A stretch of 64,000 bases of DNA from Vanessa cardui (taxonomy: Eukaryota; Arthropoda; Insecta; Lepidoptera; Nymphalidae): assembly GCF_905220365.1 (NCBI RefSeq), contig NC_061129.1:3162803-3226802 (forward strand), written 5' to 3'. The notes beneath the pieces are model-generated. The model saw only the letters and a program-made list of their open reading frames with translations, was not told where the DNA came from and searched no databases. Every line of letters starts with the position of its first letter. Position 1 is the first letter of the stretch. Shown here piece after piece: positions 33,075-43,449 of this stretch. A program made the position numbers and the translations under genes.

Positions 33075-33905
33075 ATGGTTCAACTAAAATTATGGATCAT
33101 ATCTTATATAAGTGTGTAATATTAAAAATTAAAAAAACAAGAGTTACTGTATATGTTTTATATATATATATATCGTATTTTAATAATTAACATAATATTT
33201 ATAAATATTCTATTCAATAATTACGTAAACTACATATTAGATGAATTAAAAAAAAGCAAAGCAGGTACATTAAATAGAAGAAGCCCTAAAAATAAGCCTA
33301 ATTTAACTTATAAATTTATCCTAACCTAAGTTTCACTATTAAATAAGATCAAGAAAGACAGTCTTCGTTCACTTAATTGTTTAATTATTTGTACAGCTTT
33401 AAAATACGGTGACCATGATATATTAACATGTACCTATGAATTTCAATTTTTTTTTATAATAATTGATTCACGAAACGGTGGTAATTAATTATTGAGGATT
33501 CAAAAACGCTTCAATGTGAACTTTACTTAAATTAAAATTGATTTGATTTAATTCATAGCACATATCTAGGCACCATTTAATGCGACAAATTCCTATTAGG
33601 TACTGTTTATATTGTCCAATGAATATTAGACGATGAATCTATATCACACACTGTACCCCAAAATTGTTATGTATATTATGCATTAAATTGTAGGGAACGA
33701 AGTTATTATTCTAAAATGAGAATTCTACAGGTGCCCTAAACTTATCTGCAATCATAATTATTGATGATAACAATGTACTATTTTATTTCCAATAATATTA
33801 TGTTTGTGGGATATTATAAATATTAAGGGAATCAATGTCAGATCTTAGAGTAATAAGAATAAGAGCACCTTTTTTGAAAGTATAACGGTAAAGGTACTAT
33901 ACTCA
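33075..33905. other. Spacer with 5S/U5-type modules
   Basis: A box resembling the 5S upstream element ('acggtgaccatga', about 33405) and a reverse TTTAGGGCAC motif near 33730 show that this is array spacer. A degenerate LINE 3' UTR ('cacgaaacggtggtaatt') lies near 33470-33540. No gene. Confidence 0.5.
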
Positions 33906-33909
33906 ACAC

Positions 33910-34115
33910 GTATCTTATTTAAATAAAAATTACTACAAAATTTATTTATTTACGACATCACATTACAAACTTCTCAAATGATCATCGTTTCTTTACTATA
34001 TTGTCCATGTATTATACACAAAGACATGTCTTTCGAATCACTCTATCTATTAAAAACGCCGAATCAAAATCCGTTGTGTAGAAAGGGACGTAGGGACAGA
34101 GTAAGGGATTTTTTT
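33910..34115 (+). repeat. RTE-like 3' repeat (copy 4)
   Basis: Same blocks as 2250-2520: 'ttatttacgacatcacatta', 'tttctttactatattgtcca', 'atcaaaatccgttgtgt', 'agggacagagtaa'. Confidence 0.65.
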
Positions 34116-34120
34116 TCGTT

Positions 34121-34133
34121 TACGGTGACCATA
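34121..34133 (+). promoter_or_regulatory. Conserved palindromic box upstream of 5S (example)
   Basis: TACGGTGACCATA at -94 to -82 of the 5S gene at 34215. Close relatives stand at the same distance from most 5S genes between 34 and 55 kb, for example 35617-35626, 39523-39532 and 49954-49966. In several copies it is a near-perfect palindrome TACGGTGACCGTA. It is absent from the 5S genes inside the tRNA cluster. Binding partner unknown. Confidence 0.5.
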
Positions 34134-34214
34134 CAATATTTTCTTTGGAAATGGGTTTCATAAATTTAAAATTAATTACTTCTGAAACTGTACTTTAAAT
34201 ATGCTTTAGCAATC

Positions 34215-34333
34215 GCCAACGTCCATACCACGTTGAATACACCGGTTCTCGTCCGATCACCGAAGTTAAGCAACGTCGGGCGCGTTCAGTACTTGGATGG
34301 GTGACCGCCTGGGAACACCGCGTGTCGTTGGCT
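34215..34333 (+). rRNA. 5S ribosomal RNA gene
   Basis: 119 nt identical to the reference; T5 follows. First 5S gene with the TACGGTGACC box, and it lies upstream of the first U5 gene in the same direction. Confidence 0.98.
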
Positions 34334-34879
34334 TTTTGCTATTGCTGATATCGAATTAAATCCACACCGTGTATTTCTTCCTGTTATCGATTTGTTTTTC
34401 TCTCTTTAAGAACGACAAACAATACTTTTTATCTAAGATCAGAATTATTAGTTAATTTGTATTTAAAAATTAGGTTGCAGCCGTGACTACGATATCTACT
34501 GATTTATGAATAGGAAGAGAAGGGTTCTTTCAGCATATCAGTATACTTTTTCTTGTAAAACCTTAACTAATTTCGGGCTGTAATATGTAGCTCCATCCAA
34601 TAACACACTTTTTTTCGTTCAACTTTTAAAAATTGCAACCTCAGCTGATTAGGGCACATTTATAATTTTCTTATTTTATATATTTCTACTATCTATGGTC
34701 TATCGATGATCGTATCTATGATTATCCGAATCTTATCACAATATAGTTCTGGCTCGAGATATTTAAAACTATCCATTTAATATTTTTTTACAAATTATTA
34801 AATGAAACCGCTAACGCCATCTAGCGTCCGTATTGTATCATAAGCGCCGCTGATAGATGTCACTTAGCGAAAATTCAAG

Positions 34880-34902
34880 AGTTCTACATCGCGATGGCGG
34901 AA
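34880..34902 (+). promoter_or_regulatory. U5 proximal sequence element (PSE-like)
   Basis: Contains GTTCTACATCGCGATGG at -66 to -44 of the U5 start. The block is conserved at this spacing in every full-length U5 copy here. The location matches the snRNA PSE bound by SNAPc in insects. Confidence 0.7.
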
Positions 34903-34945
34903 TCATCAAATGAAAATATAACTATGTTTGCTTTCAGAGTATTGT

Positions 34946-35060
34946 ATCTCTGGTTTCCCTTCAAAACGTATAAATCTTTCGCCTTTTACTAAAGATTTCC
35001 GTGGAGGGGAACACTCAAATGAGTCTTATATATTTTTGACAGTCCTACTTCGTTAGGATT
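34946..35060 (+). ncRNA. U5 spliceosomal snRNA gene (copy 1)
   Basis: A 115-nt sequence with the order of U5 elements. The 5' end is ATCTCTGGTTTCCCTTC. Stem I is built from AAATCTTT and AAAGATTT around the invariant 11-nt loop region containing GCCTTTTAC, which contacts exon ends at both splice sites. Then come CCGTGGAGGGGAACACTC, an Sm-type site (ATTTTTGA), and a 3' terminal hairpin (CCTAC-TTCG-TTAGG). U5 is part of the U4/U6.U5 tri-snRNP. The start is set by homology to U5 and the constant PSE distance. It converges on the 5S gene at 35407. A mismatch in the terminal stem (GTTAGG) may weaken that hairpin. Confidence 0.93.
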
Positions 35061-35406
35061 AATAAACACTTAATACCAAAGTAATAAAGTTTGAATACGA
35101 ATAATAGAACTCTATGAAAACGATCGCGCTATCAAAAGATTAACATCAGAAAATATAAGATTTTCACAAATATTTATTATTTTGTGTTTTTATTCACTCA
35201 AAATATTGAAGAGTTAATGAAATGCAACCCTGAAGCTAATTAGATATTGTAGTAAGAATGGAGGAGTAACGAATCGGACTTCATTGTTAAAAAAACATTA
35301 TTTCAAAATAGTTATTGTAGATAACAAGGATTGTTTCGCACCTTAATCGATATTATAAGTAGAGCACAGAGATTTGATATTAAATTTGAAGTAGTGATAG
35401 CAAAAA

Positions 35407-35525
35407 GGCCAACGACACGCGGTGTTCCCAGGCGGTCACCCATCCAAGTACTGAACGCGCCCGACGTTGCTTAACTTCGGTGATCGGACGAGAACCGGTG
35501 TATTCAACGTGGTATGGACGTTGGC
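35407..35525 (-). rRNA. 5S ribosomal RNA gene, reverse (C119)
   Basis: 119 nt, reference with C119. Upstream (plus side) are the AT-rich box (minus-strand ACATTAAATATGAC) and the TACGGTGACC-type box at 35617. Block 34370-35545 (U5 + and 5S -) is repeated directly at 46665-47830. Confidence 0.98.
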
Positions 35526-35659
35526 GATTGGTCCGTCATATTTAATGTAGACTTTAAAATGTTTCATTTTCGATATATGAAAGTCAGTTTAAATTCCCAT
35601 AAAAAAATTATTTACAGTCACCGTACATAAAAAAATCAGAAGTGATAATAAATACCGAT

Positions 35660-35864
35660 ATAATAATATAGTCAAATTATAATAATGTTATTATTTAATA
35701 TTTTAAAAGTTACCGATACAAGTAAATAAATCATACCTTAGTGATTGAAATAAAAAAGTAATTAATTCATGATAATAAAATTATTAGGTTGTTCATGCTT
35801 CTGTTTGTCTAGGGCCCCCACTGCTTTGTGGCCCGGGGCCTTCAGACCTTTAAATCCGGCTCTG
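35660..35864 (-). mobile_element. hAT-type MITE, second copy (one end missing)
   Basis: Reverse relative of the MITE at 55926-56210: shares 'aaaagttaccgatacaagta', a GC-rich 'ggcccggggcc' segment and the terminal TAAATCCGGCTCTG. The opposite terminal repeat is not recognisable, so the copy is truncated or decayed. Confidence 0.6.
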
Positions 35865-36029
35865 CATGGCGCCAATGTATAGTCGAGGTAAGAAAAAGTT
35901 CGTCACTTTAAGATCTATTATCGTGTGCTCAGTATGGGCGATAATCTGCTTCTCCGATCGAGAATATATGACACTGACAGATATATTTTGACAATTCAGT
36001 AGACGATATCGTATCTAATTTTAATTTGT

Positions 36030-36325
36030 TATGACTAATTACGCCAATAGAAAGGCTTCATGTTGTTACAAAACAAGATTTAGTCCAAAGGGACGGTCTA
36101 GTGTAACATCTTTTGATACCCTATTTTGGACCAAGTTAGCAGACGATGTAAGTTTAATTTTATATTCAGTGGTCATTTAAGTGCTATAGTTTCTAAAGGT
36201 ACTAAGAATTTACAACTTGATAAAGGAATGGTCGACGAAGGTTTTCTTACTCTAGCTGTACTTGAAGCCTTACATAACAAATTCCATGAAGGCCTTTACT
36301 GTGCAAAAAAATTGACATTAGATTA
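36030..36325 (+). pseudogene. Unidentified ORF-like segment in duplicated spacer (frameshifted copy)
   Basis: Homologous to 40398-40688, but with 38 extra bases at about 36144-36182 that break the frame, and an earlier stop at 36326. The shared translated part ('TKNLQLDKGMVDEGFLTLA') is unusually free of stops for AT-rich spacer. I do not recognise the protein. The extra 38 bases start near GTAAGT but are too short for a normal intron. Confidence 0.35.
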
Positions 36326-36411
36326 AGCGTTACACATTGTTTCCTGTATTACGTCATGATGACAAGATTTTCAATTCAAAGCGTAAGTAAGCTGTGTTAC
36401 CAATTATTAAT

Positions 36412-36529
36412 ATCTCTAGTTAATCTTCAAAACGTGTAAATCCTTCACCTTTCCCAACAGTTTTCCGCAGAGGAAACAATCAAATTTGCCACGACTCTTT
36501 TATTTTAAAAGTCCTACTCATGCAAGATT
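36412..36529 (+). pseudogene. Diverged U5-like element (118-nt family, copy 1)
   Basis: Aligns along its whole length with U5: ATCTCTAGTT start, CTTCAAAACGTGTAAATC, a CCTTT stretch, TTTTCCGCAGAGGAAAC and AGTCCTACT near the 3' end. The invariant loop GCCTTTTAC is changed to ACCTTTCCC, stem I no longer pairs, and no good Sm site remains. A degraded PSE-like block sits at the expected distance. Nearly identical to 40741-40858, so duplicated after divergence. Confidence 0.75.
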
Positions 36530-36718
36530 GAAACAGGTAAACTCAATTTCGATAAATAAACAATATAATGAAATTGTATAGTTATAGTATTTCGCTTATT
36601 CATCTCTACTTTTTTGTGTGCGGTGACCATACAAAATTTTGTGGAAATACGAAAATTATTTCTTTTATTGAAAATGACACATATTTTAAAACTGAACATC
36701 AAATAAGACGTTGCATTC

Positions 36719-36837
36719 GCCAACGTCCATACCACGTTGAATACACCGGTTCTCGTCCGATCACCGAAGTTAAGCAACGTCGGGCGCGTTCAGTACTTGG
36801 ATGGGTGACCGCCTGGGAACACCGCGTGTCGTTGGCT
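36719..36837 (+). rRNA. 5S ribosomal RNA gene
   Basis: 119 nt equal to the reference; T4 follows. The upstream box at about 36620 is a variant (GCGGTGACCATAC). Lies between the U5-like element 36412 and U5 copy 2. Confidence 0.98.
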
Positions 36838-37415
36838 TTTGCTACTGTTGATATCGAATATTTATAATTAAAATTAAACAATGTCTTTGCGACTTTAATC
36901 GATTCTGATGTTTCTTTTAGTATGATAATCAATACTTCTCATCTACTATCAGAATTATTAGTTTGTATTTAAAAATCTATCCATCTTATGATTCATGGAA
37001 AACTCTGCTTTTTGTGTATATTTGTGTTATTTACATTAAAATCTCCATTTATTTGGGTGTTTCAATATGTGACACTGGTACCTTTTATTACAGAATAAAA
37101 ACAGTTAAATTTATTTGGTGAACTTTTAACTCTTACAACTTTATGCCCGAGCCCTACTCAACTTTAGGGCACATTCATAATTTTATTTTTGATATCATTT
37201 GATAAAATTTCATAGAATTTATCTCTAAAATAACAACATTGCTAGAGCAACGATGGCCGCATTCATGAAAAAGATCAAATGACATTATATTTACTGCTCG
37301 ATATATTTAAATTATTTGACGTTACTTTTTGTATTAAAATAAACCGACAACGCCATCTAGTGCTTTGTTCAGACGTCACGTTCCACAAAGAGATGTCACT
37401 TAATAAAAATTGAAC

Positions 37416-37438
37416 AGTTCTACATCGCGATGGTGGAA
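37416..37438 (+). promoter_or_regulatory. U5 PSE-like element (copy 2)
   Basis: AGTTCTACATCGCGATGGTG core at -67 to -45 of the U5 start at 37483; this copy fits the consensus best. Confidence 0.72.
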
Positions 37439-37482
37439 CCATCAAATGAAAATATAATTACATTTTGTGTTCCGAGGATAGT

Positions 37483-37597
37483 ATCTCTGGTTTCCCTTCA
37501 AAACGCATAAATCTTTCGCCTTTTACTAAAGATTTCCGTGGAGGGGAACACTCAAATGAGTCTTAGATATTTTTGACAGTCCTTCTTCGGTAGGATT
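37483..37597 (+). ncRNA. U5 spliceosomal snRNA gene (copy 2)
   Basis: 115 nt with intact invariant loop, stem I and Sm-type site (ATTTTTGA). One change in the terminal hairpin (CCTTC opposite GTAGG) leaves a mismatch. Followed by the module (about 37640-37800) that also follows U5 copies 4, 6, 9 and 10. Confidence 0.93.
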
Positions 37598-37599
37598 AA

Positions 37600-38600
37600 T
37601 ATTACACAACATACATCATTGATATATCCCTAAGTTGTAATATGAACTTGTACCAATGAATTTGCGTATTGTATTGGAATGAAAGACGTCACTCAAGAAA
37701 TGTTAGTTGTGTACAACGTAGCAAATCCCACGAAATACGTTAATTTACATTACTTCTCCTTCGATTGGCTTAGACTTTGTGTAAACAATCATGCTACAAG
37801 TGTCGGCCCTAGTGGAATATAGTAAAACATATCTGAAAGTCTATATAGTGAAAATTACATCATAATGTTTGAAACACCCAAAGCTAACTATTCATCGAGG
37901 TTTCCAACTGCTTTAGGGACAAGTAATTTAATTGTTTAGGGCACTTTCATAATTCGTTCATTTCGGAGTTATAATTTTTAGGAGTTGTATTTTTTTTAAG
38001 TAAGATCTTTATTTTTTCGTAACGTACAATTTTTATTTTATTACATTTTTTTCTCTAGTCAGTCAGTCAGTCAGTTTAATTAAATGGAGTATTTACCACA
38101 GTTAGTTTTACCTAACAGTCGACACGTTGCGACCGATTTATTTTTAATTATAGTTGCGCAATCGTTACATTTATTTTCATATTAAGTGAAAATGTAAACA
38201 GTGTATTTAGTAATGTATAGTATAATTAAAAAGATAGATAAATATTAAGGAAGGGATAAACATTAATTAAGGGCATTTGTCAGGTAAGACATATCTTAAT
38301 TATTAGTACAACTATGAGAGTGGTTAAAAGTTATTACGAAAGATCAAGAGCGTTTTTCAACCGACTTCCAAAAGGAGGAGGTTATCAATTCGTCTGTATT
38401 TTTAGTACACGTTTATTAATATTATAATAATAAATTTTATTATCCATATTCTACCATTGCTGTAATGTACCTGAGAATCTTACATAAAGTATTGCATGAA
38501 GACCTTCTTTTCTTTAGAACATTCTGTGCATTCTTTTCTTTCGTACAATCACGATGACAAGATTTTCAATTCAAAGCATAAGTAAGCTACGTTAACAATT
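37600..38600. other. U5-to-5S spacer modules
   Basis: Mosaic of shared pieces: the U5 3'-flank module (37640-37800), TTTAGGGCAC motifs near 37935 and 38270, a 'gagagtggttaaaagttatt' module, and at 38357-38390 the dispersed 'aaaaggaggaggttatc' repeat. No gene. Confidence 0.5.
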
Positions 38601-38606
38601 ATTAAT

Positions 38607-38724
38607 ATCTTTAGTTCATTTTCAAAATGTATAATTTTTTCAACTTTTCCTACACTTTTTTGCACAAGGTACATTCAAATGAGCCAAGACTCATTTCTTT
38701 TAAAAGTCCTACTAAAGCAATATT
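38607..38724 (+). pseudogene. Diverged U5-like element (118-nt family, copy 2)
   Basis: Same 118-nt register as 36412-36529 but more decayed. Retains ATCTTTAGTT, TTCAAAATGTATAA, ACATTCAAATGAG and AAAGTCCTACT. The invariant loop is destroyed. Its close inverse copy is 43330-43447. Confidence 0.65.
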
Positions 38725-38941
38725 GACACAGTTATACCTAAGTGTAAGTAAATTTACTACATGAAAGATTTATTCCATAAATACATGTTATGTAGTTGTT
38801 TATTTTCCTTATTTCGCTTATTTACCTCTATTGTTGGTTGCGTACGGTGACCATACATTTTTTTTTGGGAATTTGAATTTATTTTCATACAATGAAAATA
38901 AATGATATTTTAAACTGTACTATTAATATCACACATTAATT

Positions 38942-38951
38942 GCCAACGTCC
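38942..38951 (+). pseudogene. 5S rRNA remnant (first 10 nt)
   Basis: A normal 5S upstream region, including the GTACGGTGACC box near 38845, ends in GCCAACGTCC, the first ten bases of 5S. It then jumps directly to a U5-upstream module ('gaattatcgtcaatacgacc', also at 49036). A deletion joined the 5S start to another spacer. Confidence 0.8.
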
Positions 38952-39313
38952 GAATTATCGTCAATACGACCATCGATTTTATCAAATGATATCAAAAATA
39001 AAATTATGAATGTGCCCTAAAATTAAGAAGGGTTCGGTAATAAGGTTGTAAGAGTTAGAAGTTCACCAAAAAAAAATTATTTTTTTTTATTCTATAATCA
39101 AATGTACCAGTGCCACATATTGAAATTCCAAATAAATGGAGATTTTTAATTTAAATAACACAAATATACACAAACAGCAGAGTTTTCCATGAATCATAAG
39201 ATGGATAGATTTTTAAATACAAACTAATAATTCTAATAGTAGATAACAAGTATTGATTATCATACTAAAAGAAACACAATCGATAAAATAAATTTGAAGA
39301 AGTGATAGCAAAA

Positions 39314-39432
39314 AGCCAACGGCACGCGGTGTTCCCAGGCGGTCACCCATCCAAGTACTGAACGCGCCCGACGTTGCTTAACTTCGGTGATCGGACGAGA
39401 ACCGGTGTATTCAACGTGGTATGGACGTTGGA
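39314..39432 (-). rRNA. 5S ribosomal RNA gene, reverse (C111, altered first base)
   Basis: 119 nt with C111; the first transcribed base is T instead of G, losing one pair of helix I. Upstream box GGTCACCGTA at 39523-39532. T5 present. Confidence 0.95.
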
Positions 39433-40225
39433 GATCTGTCTATCTTATTTAGTGAAGACTTTAAAATGTTTCATTTTCGATATATGAAAGTAAGTTCAAA
39501 TTCCCATAAAAAAATGATTTACGGTCACCGTACATAAAAAAGCAGGAAAGAAAAATTTCATAATATTGTATAATTTTTTATTATTATTATATTTATTGTA
39601 TAATAACACATCGATTATAAATAATTATTTTAACAATAGGAAAAACCGACTTCAAACAGAACACTATTTTAAAACAAATGAATATGCATGTCCTCCTAAG
39701 TAAAATGAAATGAAAAATATTAGACTACTTAAAAGTCGATTTACGATTATATAACGTAGTTATAATTATTGTTGTATTTGGAGCTGGTGTCAGCCACGGG
39801 CACGCGCCTCAACAGTCAAAAGAAACAAGCGATATGAGCCCCTTGATTGACACAGTATATTATGGTCTAAAACGTATTTGTTAAATTATACTCGTATTGT
39901 TTTCGATAGATATACGATAGAGTTTTCTTGGCTCACACCGACTCCAAATATAGCAATAATTATAACTATATTGAATATAATAATTACAACGAATCGACTA
40001 CACGAATAAGCTACGTAATTCGAAATGCGATAAGTGTTCAGTGATCCACATACATGATACTGGAAATAAAACAATACATTGTTACCATCAACCATTATGA
40101 GTGCAGTTAAATTTAGGGAACCTGAATAATTTTCTCATTTCCTAATATTAACTACATTCTCTGTAATTTAGGTCTCGTCGTGTATTATTCGTTGTATTTT
40201 ACAATAGTCAATTTTAGTATCCATA
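39433..40225. other. 5S upstream spacer
   Basis: Holds the 5S upstream box, a lepidopteran repeat phrase ('aaaaccgacttcaaacagaa') at about 39643-39700, and modules shared with 42500-42730 and 46540-46620. A TTTAGGG motif lies near 40111. Confidence 0.5.
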
Positions 40226-40397
40226 TGCTAACATGGCGCTAATGTACAGTCGGGATAAGAAAGGGTTCGTCACCTTAAGATCTATTATCGTGTGCTCAGT
40301 ATGGGCGATAATCTGCTTTTCCGATCGAGAATATATGACACTGACAGATATATTTTGACAATTCAGTAGACGATATCATATCTTATTTTAATTTGTA

Positions 40398-40688
40398 ATG
40401 ACTAATTACGCCAATAAAAAGGCTTCATGTTGTTACAAAACAAGATTTAGTCCAAAGGGACGGTCTAGTGTAACATCTTTTGATACACTATTTTGGACCA
40501 AGTTAGCAGACGCTATAGTTTCAAAAGGTACTAAGAATTTACAACTTGATAAAGGAATGGTGGACGAAGGTTTTCTTACTCTAGCTGTACTTGAAGCCTT
40601 ACATAACAAATTCCATGAAGGCCTTTACTGTGCAAAAAAATTGACATTAGATTACGCGTTACACATTGTTTCCTGTATTACGTCATGA
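40398..40688 (+). other. Unidentified 96-codon ORF in duplicated spacer
   Basis: Open from ATG to stop, with 'SPKGRSSVTSFDTLFWTKL' and 'MVDEGFLTLAVLEALHNKF'. I recognise no family. A second copy at 36030-36325 carries a frame-breaking 38-bp difference, which argues against a protein under selection. It lies directly upstream of the U5-like element 40741, so it could equally be promoter-proximal spacer. An exon of a captured gene is possible. Confidence 0.3.
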
Positions 40689-40740
40689 TGACAAGATTTT
40701 CAATTCAAAGCGTAAGTAAGCTGTGTTACCAATTATTAAT

Positions 40741-40858
40741 ATCTCTAGTTAATCTTCAAAACGTGTAAATCCTTCACCTTTCCCAACAGTTTTCCGCAGA
40801 GGAAACAATCAAATTTGCCACGACTCTTTTATTTTAAAAGTCCTACTCATGCAAGATT
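40741..40858 (+). pseudogene. Diverged U5-like element (118-nt family, copy 3)
   Basis: Near-identical to 36412-36529 over the full 118 nt and with the same loop change. Together with the ORF-like segment and the following 5S gene it forms a direct duplication, about 35870-36940 and 40235-41340. Confidence 0.75.
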
Positions 40859-41047
40859 GAAAGAGGTAAACTCAATTTCGATAAATTAACAACATAATGA
40901 AATTGTATAGTTTTAGTATTTCGCTTATTCATTTCTACTTTTTTGTGTGCGGTGACCATACAAAATTTTGTGGAAATACGAAAATTATTCCTTTTATTGA
41001 AAATGACACATATTTTAAAACTGAACATCAAATAAGACGTGACAGCC

Positions 41048-41166
41048 GCCAACGTCCATACCACGTTGAATACACCGGTTCTCGTCCGATCACCGAAGTT
41101 AAGCAACGTCGGGCGCGTTCAGTACTTGGATGGGTGACCGCCTGGAAACACCGCGTGCCGTTGGCT
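41048..41166 (+). rRNA. 5S ribosomal RNA gene (C111, GGAAAC variant)
   Basis: 119 nt with C111 and a G-to-A change at CCTGGAAACACC. T5 follows. Mirror partner 51159-51277. Confidence 0.96.
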
Positions 41167-41661
41167 TTTTGGTATTGCTGATATCTAATATTTATTATTA
41201 CATTCACACCGTATATTTGTTACTTTAATCGATTGTGTTTCTTTTAGTATGGTAGTCAATACTTGTTATCTACTATCAGAATTATTAGTTTGTATTTAAA
41301 AATCTATCCGTCTAATGATTCATGAAAAAATCTCCTCTTTGTGTATATTTGTGTTATTTACATTAAAATCTCCATTTATTTAGGTGTTTCAATATGTGAC
41401 ACTGGTACCTTTTATTACAGAATAAAAACAGTTAAATTTATTTGGTGAACTTTTAACTCTTACAACCTTATGCCCGAGCCCTACTCAACTTTAGGGCACA
41501 TTCATAATTTTATCATTTGATAAAATTCCTAAGGATTTCCCTCGCAAATTACTACGTTGACATTACTTTTTGTATTAAAATAAACCGTCGCGTCCACACC
41601 ATCTAGTGTCTAGTTCATGCGTCACGCGCCATAGATAGATGTCGCTTACCAAAAATTGAAC

Positions 41662-41684
41662 AGTTCTGTATCACGGTGGTGGAA
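41662..41684 (+). promoter_or_regulatory. U5 PSE-like element (copy 3, variant)
   Basis: AGTTCTGTATCACGGTGGTG at -67 to -45. The same variant wording is found at copy 7, as expected for the two arms of the inverted duplication. Confidence 0.68.
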
Positions 41685-41728
41685 TGATCAAATGATATCA
41701 TAAGTACGCTTTGAATTGAGAGAATGGT

Positions 41729-41843
41729 ATCTCTGGTTTCCCTTCAAAACGTATAAATCTTTCGCCTTTTACTAAAGATTTCCGTGGAGGGGAACACTCA
41801 AATGAGTCTTACATATTTTTGACAGTCCTACTTTGGTAGGATT
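41729..41843 (+). ncRNA. U5 spliceosomal snRNA gene (copy 3)
   Basis: 115 nt, all core elements intact: GCCTTTTAC loop, paired stem I, ATTTTTGA, and a perfect terminal stem CCTAC/GTAGG with loop TTTG. Mirror partner is copy 7. Confidence 0.94.
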
Positions 41844-42165
41844 AATAAACAATGTAATAAGGTTTAAAATCTCTATCTTTATCTTATATTACGCCATAAA
41901 ATATAAGTATTTCAACTATGCAATTACCCAAGTATTTATTATATTATGTTTGTATTCACTAAAAATATTTAAGAGTCATTGAAATGCAACCCGGAAGCTA
42001 ATTAGATATTAAAATCCCGTGGCCAGGCGGTAATGGTTTAATACAAAATAATTATAAAATGTTATAGTAGATAACAAAGTTCTTAACTTAAAAAGACAAG
42101 CATATTAATCGAGTTATAGTAGTGAACACAGATGTGATATTAAATTTGAAGTAGTGATAGCAAAA

Positions 42166-42284
42166 AGCCAACGGCACGCGGTGTTCCCAGGCGGTCACCC
42201 ATCCAAGTACTGAACGCGCCCGACGTTGCTTAACTTCGGTGATCGGACGAGAACCGGTGTATTCAACGTGGTATGGACGTTGGC
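42166..42284 (-). rRNA. 5S ribosomal RNA gene, reverse (C111)
   Basis: 119 nt, reference with C111. Convergent to U5 copy 3. Upstream box GGTCACCGTA near 42372. Mirror partner 50052-50170. Confidence 0.97.
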
Positions 42285-42993
42285 AATTGCTCAGTCATAT
42301 TTAATGTAGACTTTAAAATATTTCATTTTCGATGTATGAAAGTCAGTTTAAATTCCCATAAAAAATATTTACGGTCACCGTACATGAAAAAGCAATAGTA
42401 AAAAAATTTAATAATATTGTAATCACATTGAATAAAATGTCTAACCTACCTAAGTAGGACTTTTTCTACTGTGCCTTCTGAAGTATCTATACAAACCGAA
42501 ATGAATCGAATACACGAACAAGCTACGTAATATGAAATGCGATAAGTGTTGAGTTATCTACATACATGATTCTGGAAATAAAACAGTACATTGTTTCTAT
42601 CAACCATTATGAGTGCAGTTAAATTTAGGGAACCTGAATAATTTTCTCATTTCCTACTAATAACTACATTCCCTACAATTTAGGTCTCGTCGTGTATTAT
42701 TCGTTGTATTTTACAATAGTCAATTTTAGTATCCATATGCTAATATGGCGCTAATGTACAGTCGGGGTAAGAAAAGGTTCGTCACCTTAAGATCTATTAT
42801 CGATATATATTATAGATAAAGAAAAGAGTTTTTCATGAATCATTAGATGGATACATTTTAAATACATACTAATAATTCTGATATTAGGTAACAGGTATCG
42901 ATTATCATACTAAAAGAAACATCATAATCGATAAAAGTAACAAATATACGATGTGATTGTAACAATAAATATAAAATATCAGCAATAGCAAAA

Positions 42994-43112
42994 AGCCAAC
43001 GACACGCGGTGTTCCCAGGCAGTCACCCATCCAAGTACTGAACGCGCCCGACGTTGCTTAACTTCGGTGATCGGACGAGAACCGGTGTATTCAACGTGGT
43101 ATGGACGTTAGC
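42994..43112 (-). rRNA. 5S ribosomal RNA gene, reverse (two substitutions)
   Basis: 119 nt with T111. One change in the internal region (GGTGACTGCC for GGTGACCGCC) and one in helix I (GCTAACG). Either could weaken the RNA, so this copy may be decaying. Confidence 0.94.
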
Positions 43113-43329
43113 GATTAGTGTGTGATATTAAATGTACAGTTTAAAATATCATTTATTTCAATAGATGAAAATAAATTCAAATTCCCAAAAAATAAACTGT
43201 ATGGTCACCGTACGCAAAAAACAATAGAGGTAAATAAGCGAAATAAGGAAAGTAAACAACTTCATAACATGTATTTACCAATAAATCTTTCATGTAGTAA
43301 ATTTACTTACACTCAGTTATAACTGTGTC

Positions 43330-43447
43330 AATATTGCTTTAGTAGAACTTTTAAAAGAAACGAGTCTTGGCTCATTTGCATGTCTCTTGTGCAAAAACCT
43401 GTAGGAAAAGTTGAAAAATTTATACGTTTTGAAAATGAACTAAAGAT
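43330..43447 (-). pseudogene. Diverged U5-like element (118-nt family, copy 4, reverse)
   Basis: Inverse match to 38607-38724 over 118 nt, including AAAGTTCTACT and GAGCCAAGACTC, with the same destroyed loop. Confidence 0.65.
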
Positions 43448-43449
43448 AT

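Larger units (their letters stand above)
40866..43112 (+). repeat. Left arm of 5S/U5 inverted duplication
   Basis: Gene order 5S(+) 41048, U5(+) 41729, 5S(-) 42166, 5S(-) 42994 is mirrored by 49212-51463. Distances agree within about 10 bp, and the 5S position-111 variants match in mirror order (C, C, T). Confidence 0.85.

Noticed and set aside
32862..33083. Frames of 61-99 codons overlapping 5S genes (also 36514-36932, 40843-41181, 51144-51428, 52136-52324)
   Set aside because: They read through 5S rRNA or its complement; the repeated peptide 'RQRPYHVEYTGSRPITEVKQ' is simply translated 5S sequence.
36144..36182. Possible mini-intron starting at GTAAGT in the ORF-like segment
   Set aside because: 38 bp (or 22 bp to the first CAG) is too short for splicing, and the acceptor context is poor; a plain indel is simpler.
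42430..42500. Hairpin 'cctacctaagtagga' as a possible extra U5 3' end (also 46470 and 49870)
   Set aside because: Resembles the U5 terminal stem, but none of the rest of U5 or a PSE is found at the right distance; possibly a very old remnant.
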